This document shows positions 1-9,699 of a stretch of 64,000 bases of DNA, piece after piece. The notes under the pieces are model-generated. The model was not told the DNA's origin and ran no database searches. It saw only the letters and a program-made list of their open reading frames with translations. Position 1 is the stretch's first letter, and each line of letters opens with the position of its first letter. The stretch lies in assembly GCF_001047675.1 (NCBI RefSeq), contig NZ_CP011975.1:2272073-2336072 (forward strand), in the 5' to 3' direction. The stretch is from Yersinia aleksiciae (GTDB lineage: Bacteria > Pseudomonadota > Gammaproteobacteria > Enterobacterales > Enterobacteriaceae). The translations under genes were made by a program, and so were the position numbers.

Positions 1-248
1 ACCAGACTGTTACCGACACAAACCAATCCAGCGGCGACATCCAATACGGCGGCGATAACCCCTCCGTGCAGAATGCGTTGTGCGATATTGCCGACCAATT
101 TGTCATTATTATCAAACGTGATTTCAGCGTAATCTTGCTCGAAACGGGTTAACTTCAGCCCTAACTCACGATTAAATGGCATGTGATACACAAAAACTTC
201 GCCGATCATGCGGCGAGCATCGTCCAGTGTTAAGGGGGTGACTGACAT
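1..248 (-). CDS. yigI: YigI, hot-dog fold thioesterase (partial)
   Basis: The gene starts at an ATG ending at 248 and runs off the left edge, so only the first 82 codons are visible. The translation has the hot-dog thioesterase signature [14 protein letters not shown] (residues about 63-76), the helix that carries the catalytic acidic residue in PaaI/YigI-type acyl-CoA thioesterases. YigI is a small cytoplasmic thioesterase for medium- to long-chain acyl-CoAs. It diverges from pldA, the same arrangement as in E. coli, which supports the symbol. The C-terminal half cannot be checked. Confidence 0.85.
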   Translation of the reverse strand, partial: MSVTPLTLDDARRMIGEVFVYHMPFNRELGLKLTRFEQDYAEITFDNNDKLVGNIAQRILHGGVIAAVLDVAAGLVCVGNSL

Positions 249-269
249 TGCGCTCTTTTCTCTTCGATA

Positions 270-283
270 TTACCCACGGGTAA
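270..283. promoter_or_regulatory. Small palindrome in the yigI-pldA divergent region
   Basis: TTACCC-AC-GGGTAA is a 6-bp inverted repeat 22 bases upstream of the yigI start. It could be an operator or a short hairpin in the yigI leader. No known regulator is assigned, and the short arms mean chance is possible. Confidence 0.2.
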
Positions 284-447
284 CAAAGTCATAAGTTAAT
301 TGATTGTTTATTTTATGCTTCTATTTTGTTGTTTTCCAGTCGTTGAGCCATAAATCCAAACAATGCTAAAGCCAGATAACATTTGTGTGTAGAATGAGCT
401 GTTTTCATTACAAATAGAAATAATCCGTAAGATGATAGGGGATGATA

Positions 448-1326
448 ATGGGCAGATTGTGGCGGATATTGATAGGGTTATTCTTGGTACCCACTTTGGT
501 ACAGGCGGAGCCAGCAACGGTTGAAAAGATTCATGATGCACCTACGGTGCGCGGCAGTATTATCGCGGCAATGTTACAGGACCACGATAATCCGTTCCTG
601 CTCTATCCGTATGAAACAAACTACCTGTTATATACCTATACCAGCGATATCAATAAAGACGCGATTAGCTCTTATGATTGGGCTCAGCAAGCCAAGAAAG
701 ATGAAGTTAAATTTCAGCTGAGTTTAGGTTTCCCTATCTGGCGCGGTATTGCCGGCGAGAACTCACTGCTGGGTGCATCCTATACTCAGCGTTCTTGGTG
801 GCAGGCGTCGAATAGCGATGAATCCTCGCCATTCCGTGAAACCAACTATGAACCGCAACTGTTCCTGGCATGGGCAACAGATTACGAAGTGGCGGGCTGG
901 ACCTTCCGTGAAGTGGAGTTTGGTTATAACCACCAATCCAACGGGAAAGCAGACCCCACCTCACGGAGCTGGGATCGCGTTTATACCCGTGTGATGGCAC
1001 AGCGTGGCGATTTGGAAATTGACCTGAAGCCTTGGTATCGTCTGCCGGAAAATGATGCCAAAGATGACAACCCAGATATCAATAAATACATGGGTTATTA
1101 TCGTCTGAAAGTCGGTTATGCCTTGGGTGATAGCGTGTTCAGCATTGATGGTCACTATAACTGGAATACCGGTTTCGGTGGCGCGGAGATGGGCTGGAGC
1201 TACCCAATCACCAGTCATGTTCGCTTCTACACGCAAGTGTTCAGCGGCTATGGTGAGTCAATGATTGACTATAACTTTAGGCAAACACGGGTGGGTGTGG
1301 GTATCATGTTGAATGATGTCCTTTAA
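448..1326 (+). CDS. pldA: Outer membrane phospholipase A1 (OMPLA)
   Basis: PldA is a calcium-dependent outer-membrane beta-barrel that dimerises and hydrolyses mislocalised phospholipids. The 292-residue product has a signal peptide of about 20 residues ending VQA. The active-site block FGYNHQSNG gives His162 and Ser164, and the C-terminus LNDVL fits a barrel strand. I chose ATG 448 over ATG 442 because AGGGG at 437-441 is spaced correctly only for 448. The third catalytic position, Asn156 in mature E. coli OMPLA within SRSWN, is Asp176 here (codon 973-975). recQ follows, as in E. coli. Confidence 0.95.
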   Translation: MGRLWRILIGLFLVPTLVQAEPATVEKIHDAPTVRGSIIAAMLQDHDNPFLLYPYETNYLLYTYTSDINKDAISSYDWAQQAKKDEVKFQLSLGFPIWRGIAGENSLLGASYTQRSWWQASNSDESSPFRETNYEPQLFLAWATDYEVAGWTFREVEFGYNHQSNGKADPTSRSWDRVYTRVMAQRGDLEIDLKPWYRLPENDAKDDNPDINKYMGYYRLKVGYALGDSVFSIDGHYNWNTGFGGAEMGWSYPITSHVRFYTQVFSGYGESMIDYNFRQTRVGVGIMLNDVL

Positions 1327-1354
1327 CGTCATCCGGCGTTAGAAAAGTTTCAGA

Positions 1355-1378
1355 CACAGGCCGGTTAACCGGCCTGTG
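1355..1378. terminator. 24-nt perfect palindrome between pldA and recQ
   Basis: The 24 bases are an exact inverted repeat, with half-site CACAGGCCGGTT. In RNA this would be a GC-rich hairpin just after the pldA stop. No T-run follows (CAGATCTTATAG), so it is either a weak terminator for pldA or an mRNA-stabilising element. Confidence 0.5.
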
Positions 1379-1402
1379 CAGATCTTATAGTTGGGGAACC
1401 GT

Positions 1403-3235
1403 GTGTCGACCGCAGCAGTGATAAATAGGGAATTACTGGCCGTGCAAGTATTGCGAGATACTTTCGGCTATCAGCAGTTCCGGCCCGGACAACAGGAAAT
1501 TATCAACGCCACCCTATCAGGACAAGACTGTCTGGTCGTGATGCCAACGGGCGGTGGTAAGTCCTTGTGTTACCAGATCCCGGCACTGGTGACCGACGGG
1601 CTAACGCTGGTGGTATCTCCCTTAATTTCCCTGATGAAAGACCAGGTTGACCAACTGCTGGCCTATGGCGTGGGTGCGGGGTGCTTAAACTCATCACAAA
1701 CGCGCGAGCAGCAATTGGCGGTGATGGACGGGTGCCGCAGTGGTCAGATTAAACTGCTGTATATTGCGCCAGAGCGGCTGGTGATGGAGAGTTTTCTCGA
1801 TCAACTGCATCAATGGCGTCCTGCGCTGTTAGCCGTGGATGAAGCACACTGCATCTCCCAATGGGGTCACGACTTCCGCCCGGAATACCGCGCCCTTGGG
1901 CAGCTTAAGCAACGTTTCCCCAATCTACCCGTTATCGCTCTAACCGCCACGGCTGATGAAGCCACACGGGGCGATATCGTGCGTTTACTCAATCTGGATC
2001 AGCCACTGATTCAGGTTAGCAGCTTTGACCGCCCGAATATCCGCTACACCTTGGTAGAGAAGTTCAAACCGCTCGATCAATTGTGGCGCTTTGTCCAAGA
2101 CCAGCGCGGAAAAAGTGGCATTATTTACTGCAACAGCCGCGCCAAAGTGGAAGACACCACTGCCCGTCTGCAAAGCCGTGGCTTGAGTGTCGCCGCTTAC
2201 CACGCGGGGCTGGATAACGAACGGCGCGCACAGGTGCAGGAAGCTTTCCAACGTGATGACTTGCAGGTGGTGGTCGCTACCGTGGCCTTCGGCATGGGGA
2301 TTAATAAGCCCAACGTCCGCTTTGTGGTCCATTTTGATATCCCACGTACCATCGAATCCTACTATCAGGAGACGGGACGTGCTGGGCGTGATGGTTTACC
2401 CGCCGAGGCGGTGCTGCTGTATGACCCGGCTGACATGGCGTGGTTGCGCCGCTGTCTGGAAGAGAAACCGGCGGGTGCGCAGCAAGATATCGAGCGGCAT
2501 AAATTAAACGCCATGGGCGCGTTTGCTGAAGCGCAAACCTGCCGTCGATTAGTGCTGCTCAACTATTTTGGTGAGGGTAAACAGCAGTCGTGCGGCAACT
2601 GCGATATCTGTCTCGATCCGCCCAAGCGTTACGATGGCCTGGCTGATGCACAAAAAGCCCTCTCTTGTGTTTACCGCGTTGGGCAGCGCTTTGGTTTGGG
2701 TTATATCGTCGAAGTGCTACGTGGGGCCAATAACCAGCGCATCCGCGAGTTTGGTCATGACAAACTCTCGGTGTACGGTTTGGGTCGCGAGCAGAGCCAC
2801 GAACACTGGGTCAGTGTATTGCGCCAACTGATTCATCTGGGGCTACTGAGCCAGAATATTGCCCAGTTTTCAGCCTTACAATTGACCGAGGCCGCGCGTC
2901 CGGTATTACGTGCTGAATTGCCGCTGCAACTGGCGGTGCCGCGTATTCAAAGCCTGAAGGTGCGCAGCAGCGCCAATCAGAAATCCTATGGCGGCAACTA
3001 CGATCGCAAGTTGTTTGCCAAATTGCGCAAATTGCGCAAATCTATCGCTGACGAAGGCAATATTCCGCCTTATGTGGTGTTTAACGATACGACCTTGCTG
3101 GAGATGGCAGAACAGATGCCGATTACTGCCAGCGAACTGTTGAGTGTCACGGGTGTGGGGCAACGCAAACTCGAGCGCTTTGGTGCGTCGTTTATGGCAA
3201 TGATCCGCGACCATGTCGACAACAACGATGATTAA
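1403..3235 (+). CDS. recQ: ATP-dependent DNA helicase RecQ
   Basis: RecQ is a 3'-5' DNA helicase of the RecF recombination pathway. The 610-residue product has Walker A ([12 protein letters not shown], near residue 50), the DEAH box ([15 protein letters not shown]), helicase motifs through GRAGRDG, and the RecQ zinc site with four Cys (QTCRR, then SCGNCDIC). A winged helix follows, then a C-terminal HRDC domain containing [11 protein letters not shown] chose GTG 1403 because GGGGA at 1393-1397 gives good spacing and the N-terminus then matches the E. coli length. An upstream in-frame TTG at 1391 is less likely. Confidence 0.97.
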   Translation: MSTAAVINRELLAVQVLRDTFGYQQFRPGQQEIINATLSGQDCLVVMPTGGGKSLCYQIPALVTDGLTLVVSPLISLMKDQVDQLLAYGVGAGCLNSSQTREQQLAVMDGCRSGQIKLLYIAPERLVMESFLDQLHQWRPALLAVDEAHCISQWGHDFRPEYRALGQLKQRFPNLPVIALTATADEATRGDIVRLLNLDQPLIQVSSFDRPNIRYTLVEKFKPLDQLWRFVQDQRGKSGIIYCNSRAKVEDTTARLQSRGLSVAAYHAGLDNERRAQVQEAFQRDDLQVVVATVAFGMGINKPNVRFVVHFDIPRTIESYYQETGRAGRDGLPAEAVLLYDPADMAWLRRCLEEKPAGAQQDIERHKLNAMGAFAEAQTCRRLVLLNYFGEGKQQSCGNCDICLDPPKRYDGLADAQKALSCVYRVGQRFGLGYIVEVLRGANNQRIREFGHDKLSVYGLGREQSHEHWVSVLRQLIHLGLLSQNIAQFSALQLTEAARPVLRAELPLQLAVPRIQSLKVRSSANQKSYGGNYDRKLFAKLRKLRKSIADEGNIPPYVVFNDTTLLEMAEQMPITASELLSVTGVGQRKLERFGASFMAMIRDHVDNNDD

Positions 3236-3267
3236 CATGCCGCTTTCCCTGCAAAGAGAACATTCTC

Positions 3268-3888
3268 ATGCTAATGCTATTTCTGACCGTTGCACTGGTT
3301 CACTTGGTCGCGCTGATGAGTCCAGGGCCTGACTTCTTTTTTGTTTCACAAACCGCCGCCAGCCGTTCGCGCAGTGAGGCGATGAAAGGCGTAATCGGGA
3401 TCTCCCTCGGCATTGTTGTCTGGGCGGGTGTAGCACTGATGGGGCTGAATCTGATCTTGCAGAAAATGGCGTGGCTGCACCAAATTATCATGGTCGGTGG
3501 CGGCTTGTATCTGTGCTGGATGGGCTGGCAATTATTGAAATCTGCCCGTGCCAAACGTCATGGAATTGACGGTGAGGTGCAAGTGGCATTGCCTGCGCGT
3601 GGCCGGACTTTCCTGCGAGGCTTCCTGACCAATCTCTCGAACCCGAAAGCCGTGATCTATTTCGGCAGTGTGTTCTCACTGTTTGTTGGCGATGATGTCA
3701 GCGCCAGCGCGCGTTGGGGATTGTTTGTACTGATCGTGGCTGAAACCTTCGTGTGGTTTAGCGTGGTGGCCTGTGTCTTTGCCCTGCCAGTGATGCGCCG
3801 TGGTTATCAGCGGTTATCCAAATGGATTGATGGCTTGGCTGGCGTCTTGTTCGCCGGTTTTGGTATCCACCTGATTTTATCCCGCTAA
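3268..3888 (+). CDS. rhtC: Threonine efflux protein RhtC (LysE family)
   Basis: This 206-residue inner-membrane protein of the RhtB/LysE exporter family has about six hydrophobic segments. It carries the family signature MSPGPDFFFV near residue 17 and the LSNPKAVIYF block near residue 125. RhtC exports threonine in E. coli. It lies 32 bases after recQ on the same strand and converges with rhtB. Substrate range is inferred from orthology and position. Confidence 0.92.
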   Translation: MLMLFLTVALVHLVALMSPGPDFFFVSQTAASRSRSEAMKGVIGISLGIVVWAGVALMGLNLILQKMAWLHQIIMVGGGLYLCWMGWQLLKSARAKRHGIDGEVQVALPARGRTFLRGFLTNLSNPKAVIYFGSVFSLFVGDDVSASARWGLFVLIVAETFVWFSVVACVFALPVMRRGYQRLSKWIDGLAGVLFAGFGIHLILSR

Positions 3889-3913
3889 ATTCTATGGCGA
3901 CTGTCATGATATT

Positions 3914-3957
3914 CCAACCGGTGGATTGTCCCGGTTGGTGCCTCATTTTTTAATGGC
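3914..3957. terminator. Terminator between convergent rhtC and rhtB
   Basis: CCAACCGG (3914-3921) pairs with CCGGTTGG (3931-3938) over a 9-nt loop. A T-rich tail (CATTTTTTAA) follows, so it suits the end of rhtC transcription. The same stem could also stop rhtB transcripts. Confidence 0.75.
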
Positions 3958-3961
3958 CGCA

Positions 3962-4582
3962 TTACACTTTTCTGGCGGTTGCCAATAGCGCGCCGATGAG
4001 CATGAATAAGCCACCAAAAATTCGGTTCAGCAATTTCATTTGATGGGGTGATCGAATCCAGCCCGCAATGCGGGTGGCGAGGGTGGCGTAACCCATCATC
4101 ACAATGATATCGACAATCACGCTGGTGCTGCCGAGAATCAGGTATTGCGCCACTTGCGGTTGATGTGGCAGCACAAATTGCGGGAACAACGCGGCGAGAA
4201 AAACAATGCTTTTCGGGTTAGTGAGGTTAACAAACACCGCACGTTTAAACAGTTTCCGCCGTGGCATGCTGTTGGCTAGCGCATGTAAATCCAGTGCACC
4301 CGCCGCCCGCCACTGTTGAATACCGAGCCAGATTAAGTAAGCCGCACCGAGCCATTTTAATATTTCGAATGCCAGTAGTGACTGTGAAATGAGTGCGCCA
4401 AGTCCCACGCCAACCAATACAATATGAACGGCCAGCCCCAGTTGTAAGCCGCAAATCGAGGCGATAACCCCGCGAGTGCCATGACTGATGGTGGTGCTCA
4501 TGGTGTTAATGGCACCCGAGCCGGGGGAGAGACTGAGGATAAGTGTTGTCAGCAGATAGGTTAACCACCAGTCTAAGGTCAT
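3962..4582 (-). CDS. rhtB: Homoserine/homoserine lactone efflux protein RhtB
   Basis: This 206-residue LysE-family exporter resembles its neighbour RhtC. It has the N-terminal [12 protein letters not shown] signature and the [19 protein letters not shown] block in mid-protein. E. coli RhtB exports homoserine and homoserine lactone. I chose ATG 4582 because an AGGGAAC ribosome-binding site precedes it and it matches the E. coli N-terminus (MTL-WW). The TTG two codons upstream has no support. Confidence 0.92.
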   Translation of the reverse strand: MTLDWWLTYLLTTLILSLSPGSGAINTMSTTISHGTRGVIASICGLQLGLAVHIVLVGVGLGALISQSLLAFEILKWLGAAYLIWLGIQQWRAAGALDLHALANSMPRRKLFKRAVFVNLTNPKSIVFLAALFPQFVLPHQPQVAQYLILGSTSVIVDIIVMMGYATLATRIAGWIRSPHQMKLLNRIFGGLFMLIGALLATARKV

Positions 4583-4696
4583 CGGCAAAGTTCCCTGAAC
4601 GCGTTATTTTATGCCACAATACTCCATTGCTCATTGTTGTGCTATGGCTCACATAATCGCAGTTTCCATCGGCTTAAGGATGCAATCAATCACACT

Positions 4697-5752
4697 ATGC
4701 CGTTAGATAATCACATGAATAATTGGCTTAACCGCGAAGCGCAGTTTGCCGCTTTTGTGAACGGGCCATTATTGGATTTCTGGCAACAGCGGGATGAAGA
4801 TGAGTTTATCGGCGTCGATAATATCCCTATCCGCTACGTCCGCTTTTGCGCGCCGCAACATACTCGCGTAGTGGTGGTGGTGCCTGGCCGCATCGAAAGC
4901 TACGTCAAATATCCTGAAGTCGCTTATGATCTGTTCCAGCAAGGCTATGATGTCATCGTGCTGGATCATCGCGGGCAGGGCCGATCCGGGCGGATGCTCG
5001 CCGATCACCACCGTGGTCATGTGATCAAATTCGATGATTATATTCAGGATTTTGCACTGTTGGTGCAGCGCGAAATTACCCATAGCCATTATCAGCAGCG
5101 TTTTGCACTCGCCCACTCCATGGGGGGGGCGATTCTGACGCGTTTTCTGGCCCAAGAGCCGACAGCCTTTGATGCTGTGGCTTTATGTGCGCCGATGTTT
5201 GGCATCCACTTACCGATGCCGGGTTGGCTGGCGCACCGGATTGTTGATTGGGCCGAACGGCATCAGAAGATGCGGGATTATTACGCGATTGGCACTGGGC
5301 AGTGGCGGCCACTGCCCTATGTGGTCAATATGCTGACCCATAGCCGTGAGCGCTATCGCCGCTATTTGCGCCAATATGCCGACACCCCTGAAATTCGCGT
5401 CGGCGGGCCAACCTATCACTGGATTCGTGAGAGTCTGCTGGTGGGTGAGCAAATTATCGCCGAAGCAGATAAAATTACCACACCGGTACTGTTGTTACAG
5501 GCTAGTGAAGATCGGGTGGTACATAACCCAGCCCATGATGCCTTTTCTCAGGCAATGACGCTGGCGGGGCACCCTTGCGAAGGGGGGCAGCCTAAGGTCA
5601 TTCAAGGTGCACGCCATGAGATCCTGTTCGAGCGGGACACACTGCGTGCCGAGGCGCTCAGCGCCATATTGCGCTTTTTTGCGCAACATCAACTTTCTGT
5701 GCCATATCAACCATCAGTCGGCCATGAAGGCCCCGACGCCACCAGAGGTTAG
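4697..5752 (+). CDS. pldB: Lysophospholipase L2
   Basis: PldB is an alpha/beta hydrolase that removes the remaining acyl chain from lysophospholipids. The 351-residue protein has the nucleophile elbow AHSMGG near residue 141, the LDHRGQGRSGR oxyanion segment and a C-terminal ARHEILFE block carrying the likely catalytic His. I chose ATG 4697 by homology; ATG 4715 would also fit, and neither has a strong ribosome-binding site. yigL follows after 11 bases and is probably cotranscribed. Confidence 0.92.
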   Translation: MPLDNHMNNWLNREAQFAAFVNGPLLDFWQQRDEDEFIGVDNIPIRYVRFCAPQHTRVVVVVPGRIESYVKYPEVAYDLFQQGYDVIVLDHRGQGRSGRMLADHHRGHVIKFDDYIQDFALLVQREITHSHYQQRFALAHSMGGAILTRFLAQEPTAFDAVALCAPMFGIHLPMPGWLAHRIVDWAERHQKMRDYYAIGTGQWRPLPYVVNMLTHSRERYRRYLRQYADTPEIRVGGPTYHWIRESLLVGEQIIAEADKITTPVLLLQASEDRVVHNPAHDAFSQAMTLAGHPCEGGQPKVIQGARHEILFERDTLRAEALSAILRFFAQHQLSVPYQPSVGHEGPDATRG

Positions 5753-5763
5753 AACATACCGTT

Positions 5764-6573
5764 ATGTATCATGTCGTTGCTTCCGATTTAGATGGCACGC
5801 TGCTATCACCAGATCACCTTCTGACGCCTTATGCCAAAGAGACCCTAAAGTTACTGACTCAGCGTGATGTGCACTTTGTGTTTGCCACTGGCCGCCATCA
5901 TATCGATGTGGCGCAAATCCGTGACAGCCTGGAGATCAGCGCCTTTATGATCACCTCCAACGGCGCCCGCGTACATAACACTGAGGGGGAGCTGATTTTC
6001 ACCCATAACCTCGATGCCGACATTGCCCGTGATTTGTACAATATTGAGCACCACAACCCCGATATTCTGACCAACGTCTATCTGAACGATGACTGGTACA
6101 TGAACCGCGAAAGCCCAGCGCAGAAAGAGTTCTTCCGCGAATCAGTGTTCAACTATCAGGTATTTGAACCGGCGTTGCTGCCGACCGAAGGGGTGTGCAA
6201 GGTTTACTTTACTTGCGAAGATCATGACAAGTTATTGATTTTGGAGGAGGCCATCAACGCACGTTGGGGCGATCGCGTGAATGTCAGCTTCTCCTTCCCG
6301 ACCTGTTTGGAAGTGATGGGGGGCGGGGTATCCAAAGGCCATGCGCTGGAGCAAGTTGCCAAAATCATCGGCTATTCACTTAAAGAGTGCATCGCGTTTG
6401 GCGATGGCATGAATGATTTAGAGATGCTCTCTATGTCCGGCAAAGGTTGTATCATGCAAGATGCACATCAGCGCCTGAAAGATATGCTGCCGAATCTGGA
6501 AGTGATTGGTTCGAATGCGGATGATGCGGTGCCACACTATCTGCGCAAGATGTTTTTAGGCACCGATAAGTAA
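5764..6573 (+). CDS. yigL: HAD-family sugar/pyridoxal phosphatase YigL
   Basis: This 269-residue Cof-type HAD phosphatase has motif I SDLDGTLLSP (nucleophile Asp8, acid Asp10), a TSNGA motif II region and motif IV GDGMNDLEML near residue 214. The large C2-type cap lies between them. E. coli YigL dephosphorylates sugar phosphates and pyridoxal phosphate. In Salmonella and E. coli the pldB-yigL message is stabilised by the sRNA SgrS during glucose-phosphate stress. I did not test whether the SgrS site is kept here. Confidence 0.93.
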   Translation: MYHVVASDLDGTLLSPDHLLTPYAKETLKLLTQRDVHFVFATGRHHIDVAQIRDSLEISAFMITSNGARVHNTEGELIFTHNLDADIARDLYNIEHHNPDILTNVYLNDDWYMNRESPAQKEFFRESVFNYQVFEPALLPTEGVCKVYFTCEDHDKLLILEEAINARWGDRVNVSFSFPTCLEVMGGGVSKGHALEQVAKIIGYSLKECIAFGDGMNDLEMLSMSGKGCIMQDAHQRLKDMLPNLEVIGSNADDAVPHYLRKMFLGTDK

Positions 6574-6613
6574 CGGCGGCTTTCCTGTTAATCCATCATT
6601 GGCAGTAAACAAA

Positions 6614-6650
6614 AAAGGGGTGCGATAATCGTTATCGCACCCCTTTCTTA
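6614..6650. terminator. Bidirectional terminator, yigL / glpQ
   Basis: AAAGGGGTGCGATAA pairs exactly with TTATCGCACCCCTTT over a TCG loop. A-runs lie upstream and T-rich sequence downstream on each strand. It sits between the convergent yigL and glpQ genes and should end both transcripts. Confidence 0.9.
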
Positions 6651-6671
6651 TTTTAACTTACGGACGTTAAC

Positions 6672-7796
6672 TTACTGATGCTGCCCCTGCTTTTGCAGGA
6701 ACTGCACACCCTTATCTGGGAAGTCGGTAAATACCCCATCAACCTGCGCTTGGTTGTAGATAATGTCGAACAGTTGATTCACGTCAGTGGCGTATTTAGG
6801 CAGTTTATCCGCACGGATAGTGAACGGATGAACCATCATATTGTTGGCATGGGCTTCCTTAACCATATCCGTCAACTTGATGTTATTCGGCGTGGAGCTC
6901 TCAACAACCAGCATATGGTAGTCAGGACCGATGCCGTCAGCATACTGTGCCACTTGCTTCATGGCGCCTGGCTTGAACATCCAGTCGTAGCTGTAATTCA
7001 CCCATTTGCCGTCTGGCTTCTGTTCGTAGGTTTCATTCCAATCGGTATAAGCCACCAACTGAACCAGTTTCAGGTTCATGCCCATCTTCGGTTCCAGCTC
7101 ATTTTTAATGCGCTTTAACTCATTCGCATCAAAGCATTGCAGATAAACGTTATCGGCTTTGCTGGTGTAGCCATACTGCTTCAACACTTCCAACACCTTA
7201 GTGGAGATGTCTTTGCCTTCCTGCTTATGGAACCAAGGTGCTTTGATTTCAGGATAAATGCCGATGTTCTTACCGGTCGAATGATTCAGCCCCTGAACAA
7301 ATTCAATCTCTTCCTGGAAAGTGTGCACACGGAAGTCAGATTTGCCCATCGGGAAACGGCCCGGATAGCTCTGCACTTTTTTACCGTTCTTATCGATATC
7401 AAAGCCTTCGGTAAATTTCAGTGACTTGATTTCCGGCAGTGTAAAATCAATGGCGTAATAGCGGCCATCTTTGCGTGCGCGATCGGGGAAGCGATCGGCG
7501 ACATCCGTGACGCGATCCAGATAATGGTCGTGCAGCACCACCAACTCATTATCTTTGGTCATCACCAGATCTTGCTCCAGATAATCAGCGCCTTGCGCGT
7601 AAGCCATGGCTTTAGCGGGCAGGGAGTGCTCAGGTAGATAACCACTGGCACCGCGATGCGCGATAACGACTTTATTTACTGATGGTTTTGTGAGGGCAGA
7701 TTTATCAGCGGAGGATGACTCTGCTGCATGCGCGATGCTCGCGACTGAGGATGCCAGAATAATACTCGCCAACACGGTTTTGATGTGGGTTTGCAT
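6672..7796 (-). CDS. glpQ: Periplasmic glycerophosphodiester phosphodiesterase
   Basis: GlpQ cleaves glycerophosphodiesters to glycerol-3-phosphate and an alcohol in the periplasm. The 374-residue product has a signal peptide ending AHA near residue 24. The GDPD core follows: IAHRGASGYLPEHS, then GADYLEQDLVMTKD and VVLHDHYLDRVTD, supplying the catalytic His and metal-binding acidic residues. A GGAGC ribosome-binding site supports ATG 7796. It lies downstream of glpT on the same strand, matching the E. coli glpTQ operon. Confidence 0.96.
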   Translation of the reverse strand: MQTHIKTVLASIILASSVASIAHAAESSSADKSALTKPSVNKVVIAHRGASGYLPEHSLPAKAMAYAQGADYLEQDLVMTKDNELVVLHDHYLDRVTDVADRFPDRARKDGRYYAIDFTLPEIKSLKFTEGFDIDKNGKKVQSYPGRFPMGKSDFRVHTFQEEIEFVQGLNHSTGKNIGIYPEIKAPWFHKQEGKDISTKVLEVLKQYGYTSKADNVYLQCFDANELKRIKNELEPKMGMNLKLVQLVAYTDWNETYEQKPDGKWVNYSYDWMFKPGAMKQVAQYADGIGPDYHMLVVESSTPNNIKLTDMVKEAHANNMMVHPFTIRADKLPKYATDVNQLFDIIYNQAQVDGVFTDFPDKGVQFLQKQGQHQ

Positions 7797-7973
7797 TGAT
7801 AGTGCTCCATTTTTCCCCTTTATCTTTCAAACAGTAGCGGTGTTAGCTGCGTCGCGAAAGCTATTGGGTATAGGCTAGGGTGTGAAAAAACGGTAAAAAA
7901 AGGCTATGTCGCTATCCAATCCATAAATAACGGCACAGCCCATATACAACTTAACTCTCTGAACTATCAGAAC

Positions 7974-9329
7974 TTATAAGTCCTGCTTTCTCGCCAACTC
8001 TTCGTGATGCTTCTTCTCGCTGAACATCACGACGATCAGTAATATAACGGCCAGAATGCTGCCGCCGATCATGACCATAAAGCCACCATCCCAACCGAAG
8101 TAGTCAACGGTGTAACCGACGATGGCACTCGCTGCGACCGAACCGCCCAGATAACCGAACAGACCGGTGAAGCCTGCGGCCGTCCCTGCTGCTTTTTTCG
8201 GTGCTAATTCAAGGGCATGTAAACCAATCAACATCACTGGACCATAGATCAGGAAACCGATGGTGATCATACAGGCCATATCGATACCCGGATTACCAAC
8301 CGGGTTCAGCCAGTAAATGATGGTTGCGATAGTCACCAGCGTCATAAAGAACACGCCAGTTGCGCCACGATTGCCCTTAAACACTTTGTCGGACATCCAA
8401 CCGCACAGCAGCGTCCCTGGAATACCAGCGTATTCATACAGGAAATATGCCCACGATGATTTATCCAGCGCGAAGTGTTTCACTTCTTTCAGGTAGGTCG
8501 GTGACCAGTCGAGGATGCCGTAACGCAGCAAATAAACAAAAACGTTAGCAATCGCGATGTACCACAATAGCTTGTTAGGCAAGATGTACTGCATGAAGAT
8601 CTGCTTGGCTGTCAGCTCTTCTTCTGCTTCTTTACTGTAGTCGTCTGGATAGTCGTTTTTGTACTCTTCAATCGGTGGTAGGCCCACGGATTGAGGGGTA
8701 TCACGCATCAGACCAAAGACAATCAATGCTACCAGAATGGCACCGAAAGCAGGCATATAGAGTGCTGCTTTCCAGTCGTTAAACCACGCCATCCCCAGCA
8801 GGAACAGTAATGGCGGCAAACCGCCACCCACGTTATGGGCGCAGTTCCAGACTGACACGATACTGCCGCGCTCTTTCTTCGACCACCAGTGCACCATGGT
8901 CCGGCCACACGGCGGCCAACCCATACCCTGGAACCAGCCGCACAAGAACAGCAGCACGAACATCACGGCGATACTGGAGGTTGCCCAAGGCACGAAGCCC
9001 ATAAACAGCATCACGGCAGCTGAGAGGATCAAACCCGCGGAGAGGAACACCCGTGGATTCGAGCGGTCAGAAACCGACCCCATGATGAATTTTGAGAAAC
9101 CATAAGCGATAGAAATACCGGATAGTGCGAAACCCAGATCCCCGCGAGAGAACCCCTGTTCGATCAAATACGGCATGGCCAAAGTAAAGTTTTTACGCAC
9201 GAGGTAGTAGGCAGCGTAACCGAAGAAAATGCCCATGAATATTTGCCAGCGTAAGCGGCGGTAAGTTGGATCGACCTGGTCTGTGGGAAGCCGTGCCACA
9301 TGTGGCGCGGGCTTGAAAATACTCAACAT
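7974..9329 (-). CDS. glpT: Glycerol-3-phosphate:phosphate antiporter GlpT
   Basis: GlpT is a 12-helix major-facilitator protein that exchanges external glycerol-3-phosphate for internal phosphate. The 451-residue product is nearly collinear with E. coli GlpT. Arg45 in YYLVRKNF and the second pore arginine in LLRYGILDW are both kept. The ribosome-binding site is GGAGG. It is the first gene of glpTQ; 177 bases separate it from glpQ. It diverges from glpABC. Confidence 0.97.
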   Translation of the reverse strand: MLSIFKPAPHVARLPTDQVDPTYRRLRWQIFMGIFFGYAAYYLVRKNFTLAMPYLIEQGFSRGDLGFALSGISIAYGFSKFIMGSVSDRSNPRVFLSAGLILSAAVMLFMGFVPWATSSIAVMFVLLFLCGWFQGMGWPPCGRTMVHWWSKKERGSIVSVWNCAHNVGGGLPPLLFLLGMAWFNDWKAALYMPAFGAILVALIVFGLMRDTPQSVGLPPIEEYKNDYPDDYSKEAEEELTAKQIFMQYILPNKLLWYIAIANVFVYLLRYGILDWSPTYLKEVKHFALDKSSWAYFLYEYAGIPGTLLCGWMSDKVFKGNRGATGVFFMTLVTIATIIYWLNPVGNPGIDMACMITIGFLIYGPVMLIGLHALELAPKKAAGTAAGFTGLFGYLGGSVAASAIVGYTVDYFGWDGGFMVMIGGSILAVILLIVVMFSEKKHHEELARKQDL

Positions 9330-9407
9330 GAGTGCCTCCGATGGCTTTTTGTTGTTTTTTACCCCGGTGTCTCTACCCGGTGGTTAAACGGCTAACGTGC
9401 TCTCGTT

Positions 9408-9427
9408 TATGTTCTATAACGAACACC
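9408..9427. promoter_or_regulatory. GlpR-like operator near glpT
   Basis: TATGTTCTATAACGAACACC matches the E. coli GlpR operator pattern (TATGTTCGATAACGAACATA-like) at most positions, with dyad symmetry TGTTC/GAACA. It lies about 80 bases upstream of the glpT start. Confidence 0.6.
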
Positions 9428-9547
9428 ATGCTAGATAAATTCGCTCCACTTATCTGTGAGTGATGGCGCATTTGTTACAGTTATATGAAAGCGGGGGCAA
9501 TTTTGAGCGATTGGTTAACATTTTGAAACCAGTAATGAGAAAATACC

Positions 9548-9563
9548 TGTGACTTTGATCACA
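9548..9563. promoter_or_regulatory. CRP binding site, glp divergent region
   Basis: TGTGA-CTTTGA-TCACA is a perfect TGTGA-N6-TCACA cAMP-CRP site, roughly midway between glpT and glpA, and could serve both promoters. Confidence 0.8.
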
Positions 9564-9586
9564 ATCATGGTTTTAAAGCACCACAA

Positions 9587-9606
9587 TATTTTCGTTTTCG
9601 GTTCGT
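9587..9606. promoter_or_regulatory. Second GlpR-like operator near glpA
   Basis: TATTTTCGTTTTCGGTTCGT matches the left half of the GlpR operator consensus well, but the right half is degenerate. It lies about 95 bases upstream of glpA. Confidence 0.35.
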
Positions 9607-9699
9607 TTTTGTTCCTTATCAAACAATACCCATAAAGACTGTGGCTCAATAGACGCATAATTAGCCGCCAAGCGGCTGTCTAATCATGCGGGGTCTTTC

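Larger units (their letters stand above)
9330..9699. promoter_or_regulatory. glpT-glpA divergent control region
   Basis: This 370-bp stretch without a gene separates glpTQ from glpABC. It contains one perfect CRP consensus and two GlpR-like operators, listed separately. The arrangement fits cAMP-CRP activation and glycerol-3-phosphate-relieved repression as established for E. coli glpTQ/glpABC. I saw no clear FNR box, although glpABC is anaerobically induced in E. coli. Confidence 0.8.
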
